A DNA stretch of 8,957 nucleotides, taken from positions 1 through 8,957 of the forward strand of contig JAGIAB010000106.1 of assembly GCA_017745135.1 (NCBI GenBank), written 5' to 3'. Positions within the stretch are counted from its first letter, which is position 1. Every line of letters starts with the position of its first letter. Both the position numbers and the translations under genes were made by a program. Below the pieces are notes generated by a model. That model saw only the letters and a program-made list of their open reading frames with translations, did no database searches and had not been told where the DNA came from. Of the stretch, positions 1 to 7,200 are shown in pieces. This DNA is from Flavisolibacter sp. (GTDB taxonomy: Bacteria; Bacteroidota; Bacteroidia; Chitinophagales; Chitinophagaceae).

Positions 1-1097
1 GGTACACCGAAGTGAGACATTGATGCCGGATGAGAAAGCAAGGTGTCCACAGTTCCTAAAGAAACGGTTCTTACGCACATTTTTAAGCCGTTCATGAAAT
101 CAATTCCACCCTGCAAACCCTTTTTTAATTCAAAGCTTAACATGCCGCCTGCATGCTTCATTTGCTTTTTGGCAATGGCATAGTCAGGATGGGAAGTAAG
201 CCCTGCGTAGTTTACTTTATTCACTTCAGGATGACGTTCTAAAAACTGCGCAATATTCATTGCATTATCACAATGACGCTGCATACGCACTTCCAGGGTT
301 TTAATTCCCTGTGTTAGCAAAAACGCATCAAAAGGATTGGAATTACTGCCCAGCAAACTTTGCACTTTTGCCGCTCTTTTCTTCATGAATTCAGTATCTC
401 TTCCTATTAAAATTCCACCAATAGCAGTACCATGCCCATTTAAAAATTTTGTGGTGGAATGAACAATAAAATCAACTCCGTATTGAAATGGCTGTTGAAG
501 ATAAGGCGTGGCAAAAGTATTGTCGCAGGCTACAATAAGGTTGTACTTCTTAGCAATCTTCGTCAGTTCTTCAATATCCACGCATTGAATGGTTGGATTG
601 GAAGGTGTTTCCAGATACATCATCTTAATGCTCTTGTCGTTTTTGACGATATCTTCTACTTTATCCAATTGTCGCAGGTCGGCAATTGCTGCCTCAATAC
701 CAAGATCAGGAAAGAATTTGCTGAGAAGCTCGTCAGAGCCGCCATACAATGAAAAATGTGTAAGTACTTTATCACCTTCTTTTAAATTAGAAAGGAACAA
801 GGTAGAAATGGCAGCCATTCCTGAGGAATGCAATAGTCCCTTTGCTTCCACATCCAGTTGAAATGTTTCCAGTGCAGCAATTCTTTGTTCTGCTTCAGTA
901 AAACTTGGATTGCCCCACCGCGAATAAATATAACCTTCTTCCTGTCCGCTAAATCGCCTCATCCCTTGCTGGGCTGTGTCGTAAACATAAGTGCTCGTTG
1001 CATAAATGGGTGTTTGATGTGCATAACGAGGATCTGGCTGGTGGCCTGCATGAACGGCAGCAGAGCCAAAGCCTTTGAGTGGAAAAATTTTATTCAT
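1..1097 (-). CDS. PLP-dependent trans-sulfuration enzyme (Cys/Met metabolism family), C-terminus cut by contig edge
   Basis: Reading the minus strand from ATG at 1097 gives 365 codons, open to base 1. Family hallmarks appear in order: TPIYATSTYVY (residues 29-39), YSRWGNP with the phosphate-binding Tyr58 and Arg60, SSGMAAIS (91-98), LYGG with the ring-stacking Tyr118, CDNTF with the pyridine-nitrogen Asp192, HSTTKF with the Schiff-base Lys217, and SLGTVDTLLSHPASMSH near the end. Family members are usually 390-430 residues, so only a C-terminal piece is missing. The family (cystathionine gamma-synthase, beta/gamma-lyase, O-acylhomoserine sulfhydrylase, methionine gamma-lyase) acts on sulfur amino acids in the cytoplasm. 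The exact substrate cannot be fixed; the active-site Cys after LYG in typical methionine gamma-lyases is Gly120 here, which argues mildly against a classic MGL. It is transcribed divergently from the dinB-like gene. Confidence 0.93.
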   Translation of the reverse strand, partial: MNKIFPLKGFGSAAVHAGHQPDPRYAHQTPIYATSTYVYDTAQQGMRRFSGQEEGYIYSRWGNPSFTEAEQRIAALETFQLDVEAKGLLHSSGMAAISTLFLSNLKEGDKVLTHFSLYGGSDELLSKFFPDLGIEAAIADLRQLDKVEDIVKNDKSIKMMYLETPSNPTIQCVDIEELTKIAKKYNLIVACDNTFATPYLQQPFQYGVDFIVHSTTKFLNGHGTAIGGILIGRDTEFMKKRAAKVQSLLGSNSNPFDAFLLTQGIKTLEVRMQRHCDNAMNIAQFLERHPEVNKVNYAGLTSHPDYAIAKKQMKHAGGMLSFELKKGLQGGIDFMNGLKMCVRTVSLGTVDTLLSHPASMSHFGV

Positions 1098-1138
1098 TGA
1101 TATTGTCGTTTTTGTTAATTCGCTTTTGAAACTGAAAT

Positions 1139-1146
1139 CAAAAGTA
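1139..1146 (-). promoter_or_regulatory. Probable -7 box for the trans-sulfuration gene
   Basis: On the minus strand this reads TACTTTTG, a full match to the Bacteroidota housekeeping -7 consensus TAnnTTTG. It lies 41 bases upstream of the ATG at 1097, which would give a leader of about 35 nt. No clear -33 TTTG is seen. The rest of the divergent intergenic region (1098-1184) is AT-rich and holds nothing else recognisable. Confidence 0.5.
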
Positions 1147-1175
1147 TTTAGAATTACAATGTTCTTCTGGCGAAA

Positions 1176-1183
1176 TACATTTG
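1176..1183 (+). promoter_or_regulatory. Probable -7 box for the DinB-like gene, almost touching the start codon
   Basis: The sequence TACATTTG matches TAnnTTTG perfectly and ends one base before the ATG at 1185. If it is used, transcription would begin at or just after the start codon, so the message would be leaderless or start at the second ATG (1188). No good -33 element is visible. Confidence 0.4.
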
Positions 1184-1184
1184 A

Positions 1185-1685
1185 ATGATGAAAGAGATCT
1201 TAACTCAGTTATCTGCTTATAATGTTTGGGCCAATCAATTGTTGCTCCAGGTTATCAATCAACTACCTGAAGAAAAACAAAAACAGGAAGTGCCCAGCAG
1301 TTTTAAAAGTTTGTACGCAACGCTGCTTCACATGTTTGATGCAGAAAGTATTTGGTGGCAGCGGATGAAATTGCAGGAACGGGTCGATATTCCGAGTGAA
1401 AATTTCAATGGCGATCTAAAAGAGTTAGGAAATCGTTTGCTTCATCAAAACAGGCTGTGGCAGGAATGGATTGCCAATGCCAATACACATCAATTAGAAC
1501 ATGTTTTTCACTACCACAATTTAAAGAAAGAACAATTTAAGCAACCTGTTTACCAAATGCTGATCCACGTTTTTAATCATGGCACTTATCACCGCGGACA
1601 ATTGGTAAACATTTTGCGGCAACTGGGAGTTGAAAAAATTCCAAGAACTGATTTTATTGATTGGAGCAGGAGAAAATTATTATGA
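1185..1685 (+). CDS. DinB-family putative metal-dependent hydrolase
   Basis: A complete 166-residue protein, normal for the DinB/YfiT-like four-helix-bundle superfamily. The three metal-ligand histidines expected for this fold can be placed: His49 in LLHMFDAE, and His132 and His136 in the C-terminal FNHGTYHRGQL, where the HRGQL signature is typical. The N-terminal AYNVWANQLLL helix is also characteristic. Members bind Zn or Ni; some transfer bacillithiol or mycothiol, but most, like this one, have no assigned substrate. No signal peptide is seen, so it is probably cytoplasmic. The start is bounded by an in-frame TGA at 1182-1184, so only ATG 1185 or ATG 1188 is possible. Its TGA overlaps the ATG of the following broken gene (ATGA), which suggests an ancestral two-gene operon. 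Confidence 0.9.
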   Translation: MMKEILTQLSAYNVWANQLLLQVINQLPEEKQKQEVPSSFKSLYATLLHMFDAESIWWQRMKLQERVDIPSENFNGDLKELGNRLLHQNRLWQEWIANANTHQLEHVFHYHNLKKEQFKQPVYQMLIHVFNHGTYHRGQLVNILRQLGVEKIPRTDFIDWSRRKLL

Positions 1686-2085
1686 AATATGGCTGGATGT
1701 TTTTTTGTAGTTCTCTTCTTGCAAAGTTGTAGCGAAGAAGAAGTGCAAAACTATAAAGACCTTGAGCAAACATGATGGACCTGAAGATCTACCAGGAAAA
1801 TCTCGGTGACCAGATCAAGGCAAAGAATCTTTCAGACGCTTCCTGGTTTTAGAAGGCATGGATAGTATTCTGTTAGTGCTGAATAAAAAATTCAAAACTC
1901 ATCACAAAATGACCAGCCCTTTTTCTTATTACTATAAAAGAAGAATGAAAGAGCCGATCAATGGTATCCGATCGGCTGTCAATGAAAACGATATTGTAAA
2001 AGCATTACAGAGTTATCGCATCCTGGTTAGAAATTGCAACAAGTGTCATGAAGATCATGATATAGATATAGAGGTGAGGTTTTGA
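1682..2085 (+). pseudogene. Broken lipoprotein with a heme-type CxxCH motif (cytochrome c'-like), three frameshifts
   Basis: No single frame covers this region, but three frames join into one coherent protein if three homopolymers are corrected. The start ATG (1682) overlaps the dinB-like stop. The T7 at 1700-1706 would need to be T6, giving a signal peptide ending in the lipobox LQSC followed by SEEE. The A3 at 1768-1770 would need one more A, leading into MMDLKIYQENLG. The T4 at 1847-1850 would need one more T, giving SWFLEGMDS. The last frame is then open to TGA 2083-2085. The rebuilt protein is about 134 residues, largely helical, with Cys16 as lipidation site and Cys119-x-x-Cys122-His123 near the C-terminus. 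That is the place where cytochrome c' proteins carry their heme. Family assignment is inferred from this layout only. The 75-codon downstream piece (1858-2085) could in principle still be translated but lacks an export signal. Confidence 0.65.
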
Positions 2086-2117
2086 AAGGACAATAAAATG
2101 TTCAATGAACAATGCTC

Positions 2118-2135
2118 TCCCGATAGCTATCGGGA
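2118..2135. repeat. 18-bp perfect palindrome
   Basis: The sequence TCCCGATAGCTATCGGGA is its own reverse complement. It lies between the convergent lipoprotein relic and fabH. As RNA it could form a 7-bp stem with an AGCT loop, but no T-run follows on either strand, so an intrinsic terminator is not well supported. I recall similar GATAGCTATC-centred palindromes as frequent in intergenic DNA of this phylum, which would make it a dispersed repeat; this is memory, not a search. Confidence 0.7.
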
Positions 2136-2142
2136 TCAATGC

Positions 2143-2170
2143 CTAACTCCCAACTCCAAACCCCAAACTC
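2143..2170. repeat. Degenerate tandem heptamer array, four units
   Basis: Four consecutive 7-base units, CTAACTC, CCAACTC, CAAACCC and CAAACTC, end exactly at the base before the fabH stop codon. The consensus is roughly CMAACTC. Read from fabH it is a G-rich 3' untranslated stretch. It has the same 4 x 7 layout as the two arrays around the four-helix-bundle gene but a different unit. Confidence 0.6.
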
Positions 2171-3169
2171 TTAATACGCCCACTTCACCAACGTAGCTCC
2201 CCAGGTAAACCCACCACCAAATGCAGCTAACACAATGTTATCTCCCTTGTTCAGTTGATGGCGCCACTCCCACAGACAAAGCGGAATTGTTGCTGCTGTA
2301 GTGTTTCCATAACGCTGAATGTTCAGCATGACTTTGTCGTGAGAAAGTCCCATACGGTTAGCAGTAGCATCAATAATTCTTTTATTGGCCTGGTGAGGAA
2401 CCAGCCAGGCAATATCATCACCCGTCAACTTGTTTCGCTCCAAAAGTTCAGCGCTTACATCAGCCATGCCCTTTACCGCAAATTTGAAAACAGCTTGTCC
2501 TTCCTGGTAGATATAGTGTTCTTTATTAGCAACGGTTTCAGCAGTTGGAGGACGTAATGAACCGCCTGCCTTCATGTGCAGATAATCTCTTCCACTGCCG
2601 TCACTTCTTAAAATACTATCCAGCACACCATACCCTTCTGTGTTGGGTTCTAATAAAACACCTCCGGCGCCATCACCAAAAATGATACAGGTTTGGCGAT
2701 CGCTGTAGTCAACAATGGCACTCATTTTATCTACACCAATTACCACTACTTTTTTATAACGGCGGCTTTCAATCAATGATGCTCCTGTAGTAAGCCCGAA
2801 AAGAAAACCGGAGCAGGCAGCTTCCAGGTCAAAACCCCAGGCATGTTTGGCGCCGGCCTTATCGGCAATAATGTTGGCGGTTGCCGGAAAAACCATATCA
2901 GGAGTAACTGTTGCGCAAATAATGCATTCAATTTCCTCAGGACTGATGCCACGCTTTTCGCAGATCTGCTGAATAACCGGTACAGCCAGGTCAGATGAGG
3001 CTTTACCGGGCTCTTTTAAAATTCTTCTTTCTTCAATTCCTGTCCTGGTACGAATCCACTCATCATTGGTTTCTACCATTTTTTCCAAATCGAAATTGGT
3101 CAGTTTTGTTTCTGGAACATATCCTCCAACTGCTGTGATCGCTGCACTGATCTTCTGGGTATGCGGCAT
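2171..3169 (-). CDS. fabH: Beta-ketoacyl-[acyl-carrier-protein] synthase III
   Basis: A complete 332-residue thiolase-fold enzyme, the usual length for FabH. It starts type II fatty-acid synthesis in the cytoplasm by condensing an acyl-CoA primer with malonyl-ACP. The Cys-His-Asn triad is present: Cys119 in LEAACSGF, His259 in VPHQAN and Asn289 in YGNTTAATIP. NDEWIRTRTGIEERR (35-49), the FGDGAGG loop (164-170) and the C-terminal FGGGFTWG (317-324) are also typical. In Bacteroidota the primer is often branched-chain acyl-CoA, giving iso fatty acids; that preference cannot be read here. The gene stands alone: no plsX or rpmF is adjacent, its upstream neighbour is divergent and its downstream neighbour convergent. 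A second fabH may exist elsewhere in the genome. ATG 3169 is supported by the A-rich leader and -7 box just upstream. Confidence 0.97.
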   Translation of the reverse strand: MPHTQKISAAITAVGGYVPETKLTNFDLEKMVETNDEWIRTRTGIEERRILKEPGKASSDLAVPVIQQICEKRGISPEEIECIICATVTPDMVFPATANIIADKAGAKHAWGFDLEAACSGFLFGLTTGASLIESRRYKKVVVIGVDKMSAIVDYSDRQTCIIFGDGAGGVLLEPNTEGYGVLDSILRSDGSGRDYLHMKAGGSLRPPTAETVANKEHYIYQEGQAVFKFAVKGMADVSAELLERNKLTGDDIAWLVPHQANKRIIDATANRMGLSHDKVMLNIQRYGNTTAATIPLCLWEWRHQLNKGDNIVLAAFGGGFTWGATLVKWAY

Positions 3170-3191
3170 CGTCTGATTTTTTTTAGAACCG

Positions 3192-3199
3192 CAAAGATA
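3192..3199 (-). promoter_or_regulatory. Probable -7 box of fabH
   Basis: On the minus strand this reads TATCTTTG, a perfect TAnnTTTG, 22 bases before the fabH ATG. The leader between them carries an A8 run, typical of Bacteroidota translation starts without a Shine-Dalgarno. The position where the -33 element would lie falls inside the heptamer array at 3205-3232. Confidence 0.6.
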
Positions 3200-3204
3200 A
3201 TGTA

Positions 3205-3232
3205 CGTGAATGGTGAATGGTGAATCGTGAAT
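3205..3232. repeat. Left inverted heptamer array of the four-helix-bundle unit
   Basis: Four 7-base units in a row: CGTGAAT, GGTGAAT, GGTGAAT, CGTGAAT. Set against the reverse complement of the array at 3636-3663 (CGTGAAT four times), 26 of 28 positions agree; the two differences are the first bases of units two and three. It lies between the fabH -7 box and the four-helix-bundle gene. Confidence 0.85.
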
Positions 3233-3280
3233 GCAGAGGTTTTTCTTTTGCAGGAGTCTTTAGTATTTTGAAAAGAAAAA

Positions 3281-3634
3281 ATGTTTTTACAACTCCATCA
3301 CCAGAAACTGGACATTTATAGCATTTCAAGAGCTTTTGTAAAAGAATGCTATTTCATTACAAAACAATTTCCATCGGAAGAGAAGTTTGCGCTGGTTCAG
3401 CAAATCAGAAGAGCGGCGCTTTCTGTTCATCTGAATATTGCAGAAGGCTGCTCCAGGAGGTCTGAGACTGAACGAAAGCGATTCTTTGAAGTTTCCAGGG
3501 GTTCAATTATCGAAATCGATGCTGCTTTGGATCTTTCTGAAGATTTGAGTTACTGCAAAAGGGAAGACCTCAAAGATTTGGGAGTTTCCATGGTTCGAAC
3601 CTTTAGCATGCTCTCCAAAATGATCGGAAGCTAA
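3281..3634 (+). CDS. Four-helix-bundle protein (23S rRNA IVS / S23 family)
   Basis: A complete 117-residue protein of the family often annotated 'four helix bundle protein' or 'S23 ribosomal protein'. The core signature QIRRAALSVHLNIAEG spans residues 41-56 and is followed by CSRRSE, a basic ERKRFF stretch (64-69) and the SRGSIIEID helix (72-80). The FP at 30-31, before the core, is also usual. Family members are small basic helical proteins that assemble into rings; relatives include the Avd accessory protein of diversity-generating retroelements, but no reverse transcriptase or template repeat is present here. The cellular role is unknown. The ATG at 3281 follows an A-rich leader (AAAAGAAAAA); a weak promoter-like TATTTTG lies at 3264-3270. 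It points the same way as ruvA, 43 bases upstream of it, but the heptamer array and the ruvA promoter separate them. Confidence 0.9.
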   Translation: MFLQLHHQKLDIYSISRAFVKECYFITKQFPSEEKFALVQQIRRAALSVHLNIAEGCSRRSETERKRFFEVSRGSIIEIDAALDLSEDLSYCKREDLKDLGVSMVRTFSMLSKMIGS

Positions 3635-3635
3635 A

Positions 3636-3663
3636 ATTCACGATTCACGATTCACGATTCACG
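3636..3663. repeat. Right inverted heptamer array of the four-helix-bundle unit
   Basis: Four exact copies of ATTCACG in tandem, beginning one base after the TAA of the four-helix-bundle gene and ending two bases before the ruvA -7 box. It is the inverted partner of the array at 3205-3232. Transcribed together, the two arrays could form a long stem enclosing the gene. Confidence 0.9.
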
Positions 3664-3665
3664 AC

Positions 3666-3673
3666 TAATTTCG
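3666..3673 (+). promoter_or_regulatory. Probable -7 box of ruvA
   Basis: TAATTTCG differs from TAnnTTTG at one position and lies four bases before the ruvA ATG, so the ruvA (and probably ruvA-sprA) message would be leaderless or have only a few leader bases. The -33 region would fall within the heptamer array. Confidence 0.4.
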
Positions 3674-3677
3674 CCCC

Positions 3678-4265
3678 ATGATCGCATTTCTTAAAGGCAA
3701 ATTCATTCACAAAACCCCCTCTTTCGTTTTTGTAGATGTCAACGGTGTTGGATACGAGGTCCAGATCAGCCTCAATACCTACTCTAAAATCCAGGACCAG
3801 GAAGAAGGCATTCTTCAAACCCACCTCATCGTTCGGGAGGATGCACACATCCTTTTTGGTTTTTTTGATCTTGCCGAAAAAGAAATATTCCTTCAATTGA
3901 TCGCCATCTCCGGGATCGGGGCCAACACAGCCCGGGTTATGCTGTCCTACATGAAGCCTGATGAACTGAGTCGCGCCATCATCCAGGGTAATGTAAAGGC
4001 ATTGGAAAGCATCAAAGGCATTGGCCGTAAAACTGCCGAACGCATTGTAGTAGAACTTCGCGATAAACTGAGCAAGCAGCCGGTAGAATCCACTGTAAAT
4101 ATTTCGGCGTGGAAAGGCAATACTTTACAGTCCGATGCGTTAAATGCTCTGATTGCACTGGGCATCAACAGGCAAGCTGCAGATAAAGCCATTCAAAAAG
4201 TGCTTGAGCAGGAACCTGGAATAGGAGTGGAACTTTTGATAAAGAAAGCTTTACAGATCCTCTAA
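3678..4265 (+). CDS. ruvA: Holliday junction branch migration protein RuvA
   Basis: A complete 195-residue protein (E. coli RuvA is 203). RuvA tetramers grip four-way DNA junctions and load the RuvB motor; RuvC then cuts. All three domains are visible: the N-terminal OB fold (about 1-62, MIAFLKGKF, VNGVGYEVQ and the REDAHILFGFF strand), two helix-hairpin-helix motifs (LIAISGIGANTARVMLS, 74-90, and LESIKGIGRKTAERIVVEL, 109-127), and after a short linker the RuvB-binding helical domain (about 151-195, DALNALIALGINRQAADKAI). Start ATG 3678 gives the canonical N-terminus. sprA starts 32 bases after its stop on the same strand, so the two are probably co-transcribed; I recall ruvA-sprA adjacency as common in Bacteroidota. 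Confidence 0.97.
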   Translation: MIAFLKGKFIHKTPSFVFVDVNGVGYEVQISLNTYSKIQDQEEGILQTHLIVREDAHILFGFFDLAEKEIFLQLIAISGIGANTARVMLSYMKPDELSRAIIQGNVKALESIKGIGRKTAERIVVELRDKLSKQPVESTVNISAWKGNTLQSDALNALIALGINRQAADKAIQKVLEQEPGIGVELLIKKALQIL

Positions 4266-4297
4266 TCCGTGACTAAAACCGAAGTGAAAATTTAGAA

Positions 4298-7200
4298 TTG
4301 GCTGCGACATTTACCCATAGACTCTTTGCGCTATTAACTGCCTGCGTTGTTTCAGCCTTACTGGTGAAGGCAGATGCACAACCATTACAAAATAAAGATA
4401 CTTCCCATCCTTTGCGCGACCGTTACGGCGATCCTTACACTTATCCCAACCGCAACACTTTCGATCTTAAGGATACCGGCTTTATTAAACGTACTGTTGA
4501 ATACGATCCGGCAACCAAACAATACTACATTATTGAAAAAATAGGCGATAAGTATTACCGGACTCCCGCCACTTTTACAAAAGAAGAATTTCTCAGGATA
4601 CAGGGCAGAAAAGACGAAGTCGATTATTTCCGTCAAAGGGCCAATCTCCTTTCCGACCTCAACCGCAGAAATTACAAGCCCAAGTTTGGTTTCAGCAAAG
4701 ACTGGATGAACCGTGTAACAGGCAACGGCAAGGTAGAAATAAAGCCTACCGGTTATGTTGACATTGCAGCAGGCTACCAGGGACAGAAAATCAAGAATCC
4801 CGTTTTACCGGAAAGAGCACGGAACACCGGCGGCTTGGATTTCGATATGAACGCCCAGTTTCAGGTAGATGCCAATATTGGCGATAAAATCAGGCTTCCG
4901 ATCAACTATAATACACTTGCCACTTTTGATTATGAAAACCAGTTGAAGCTGGACTATCATGGAAAGGACGATGAGATTTTGAAAGAGTTTCAAATGGGTA
5001 CCATGAATTTCGCTTCAAAAGGAACATTGATCCCTGGCGCCCAGTCCTTGTTTGGTATTAAAACACAATTGCAGTTCGGGAAATTATTTGTGACGGCAGC
5101 CCTGGCCAATCAAAAATCGCAAAGGCAATCGCTGGGTTTGCAGGGCGGAACTGCTTCACAACAATTTGATATAAGGGCGGACGAATACGAGGAGAACCGC
5201 CACTTCCTGATGGCTCAAAAATTCCGGAGCGATTACAAAAAGGCCATGTCAAGATTGCCCAATGTGCGTTCCAACTTTCAAATCCTGAGAGTGGAAGCAT
5301 GGGTGACGAACCGTACAAGTGCTACTACTGAAACAAGAGATGTAGTGGGCTTTATGGACCTTGGCGAGGTCAATCCTTTTAATCCAAACTGGGTGATTCC
5401 TGGTGGCGATACTTTGCCAAGCAATGGCTCCAATTCACTCTATCAAACCCTCGTAAATGCCGGGCAGCTTGCACGGAACTCAACCACGGTTCAAACCTAT
5501 TTGAATGGATTGAATGGAATGCAGCCGGTTCAGGAGTTTGAAAAAACTTTTGCAAGAAAGCTTCAGCCCAACGAATTTTACTTCAATCCACAGATCGGGT
5601 TTATTTCTTTAAACCAACCTTTACAACCTGACGAGGTTTTGGCTGTAGCTTACCAGTACACTTACAATGGAAGGGTTATCCAGGTGGGTGAGTTTTCGCA
5701 AGATGTTACCCCGGATAGCAGCGGTAACAGTACCAAAGTGCTTTTCCTGAAATTATTGAAAGCCACTTCTCAACGTCCTAATCTTCCGATTTGGGACCTG
5801 ATGATGAAGAACGTGTACAGTGTTGGGTTTGGACAGCTGGAACGCCAGGATTTTAAACTGGATGTTTATTATGAAGAGCCCAGCACCGGCACCAAAAAAT
5901 ATTTACCTCCATCCATAACCAATAGTGCACAAGTAGCAGTTGGAACTCCTCTATTGCAATTGGTAAATCTTGATCGCCTGAATAATCAAAACGATCCACA
6001 ACCTGATGGAGAGTTTGACTATGTGGAAGGCTTTACGGTGATTTCTTCGCAAAGCCGGATCATTTTCCCGGTGCTGGAGCCATTTGGCCGCGACTTGGAT
6101 TCGGCAGTCATTCCATCCGAAAGAGCGAACGTTTTATTTTATCCTCTTTACGATACCATCAAAGCCATTGCGCAGAACTATACCAAACTGGATCGCTTCC
6201 GTTTGATAGGAAGATCAAAATCTTCGGGAAGCAACCAGGACTATCAACTTGGATTTAATATTCCGCGAGGTTCGGTTACAGTTACTGCCGGCGGACAGAT
6301 TTTACAGGAGAACATCGATTACGAGATCAATTATGATTTGGGAACGCTTCATGTTATCAATCCTGCTATCATCGCTTCCGGAATTCCGGTGCAGATTCAA
6401 TATGAAAACAATGCTACTTACGGATTGCAATCAAAGAATTTTATTGGGTTGAGATTGGATTACCTCGCCAGTAAACATCTCTCCCTTGGTGCTACTATGG
6501 TTCAGTTGGGGGAACGTCCTTTCTTTACGAAGCAGAGTTATGGTGAAGATCCCATCCGCAACCGTATGTATGGGTTGGATTTCGATTACCGGAATGATAT
6601 ACCACGTCTTTCCAAATGGCTGGATAAATTGCCTTTCTATTCTACAAAAGTCAATTCGTCCATCACTGCTTATGGCGAAGCTGCTTATTTGGACCCGGGC
6701 CACGCCAAGCAAATTGGTAAAGGCAGCGAGGGCGCCAGTTATGTAGATGATTTTGAAGGCACACGAAGCAGCATTGATCTCCGTTTTCCTTTGATCAGTT
6801 GGACACTGGCTTCGGTTCCTCAAAATGCCAGGGATGCTAACAATCAAATCTTATTTCCTGAAGCCCAGTTGAGCAATGATTTGTCCAGTGGTTACAGGCG
6901 TGCAAAACTTGCCTGGTATAATATTGAGCAAAGGTTGCAGGAGAGAAGAGATAATGATAACCCGCTTCGCAACAATATTGCTGAACTGATCAAGCCTGAA
7001 ACAAGATTGGTTTATCAGTCAGAAATTTTTCCAAAACGCAGTACGGATATTGGCCAGGCTATACTCACCACATTTGACCTTGCTTATTATCCTAAGGAAA
7101 AAGGCCCTTACAATTATGTAGCCGATCCTTCAAAGATCAATACAAACGGAAACCTGATCAACCCAAGACAGTCGTGGGCCGGTATTATGCGTAGTATTGA

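Larger units (their letters stand above)
3205..3663 (+). mobile_element. Putative IVS-like unit: four-helix-bundle gene inside inverted heptamer arrays
   Basis: A 459-bp block made of a 28-bp repeat array, 48 bases of leader, a 117-codon gene whose TAA (3632-3634) ends one base before the second array, and the inverted 28-bp array. Proteins of this family are known as the ORFs inside intervening sequences of 23S rRNA genes, for example in Leptospira, where flanking complementary ends form a stem. Here the same layout (complementary ends around the same type of ORF) is found in ordinary intergenic DNA. No transposase is present and I could not find a clear target-site duplication. Mobility is an inference; the repeats and gene are directly seen. 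Confidence 0.4.

Noticed and set aside
459..1100. Three plus-strand open frames of 80-97 codons
   Set aside because: They are antisense to the continuous minus-strand trans-sulfuration gene, which has all its family motifs; their own translations show no recognisable features.
2118..2135. Rho-independent terminator
   Set aside because: The palindrome could form a stem, but no T-run follows on either strand.
3205..3663. Diversity-generating retroelement, since Avd proteins are related to the four-helix-bundle family
   Set aside because: There is no reverse transcriptase, no template/variable repeat pair and no adenine-biased variable region in the window.
3205..3663. CRISPR-like array
   Set aside because: The heptamers are directly adjacent with no spacers, and no cas genes are present.
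4269..4295. GTG codons at 4269 and 4284 as the sprA start
   Set aside because: Both run into TAG at 4293-4295 in their own frame; TTG 4298 is the only start-like codon in the sprA frame ahead of the signal peptide.
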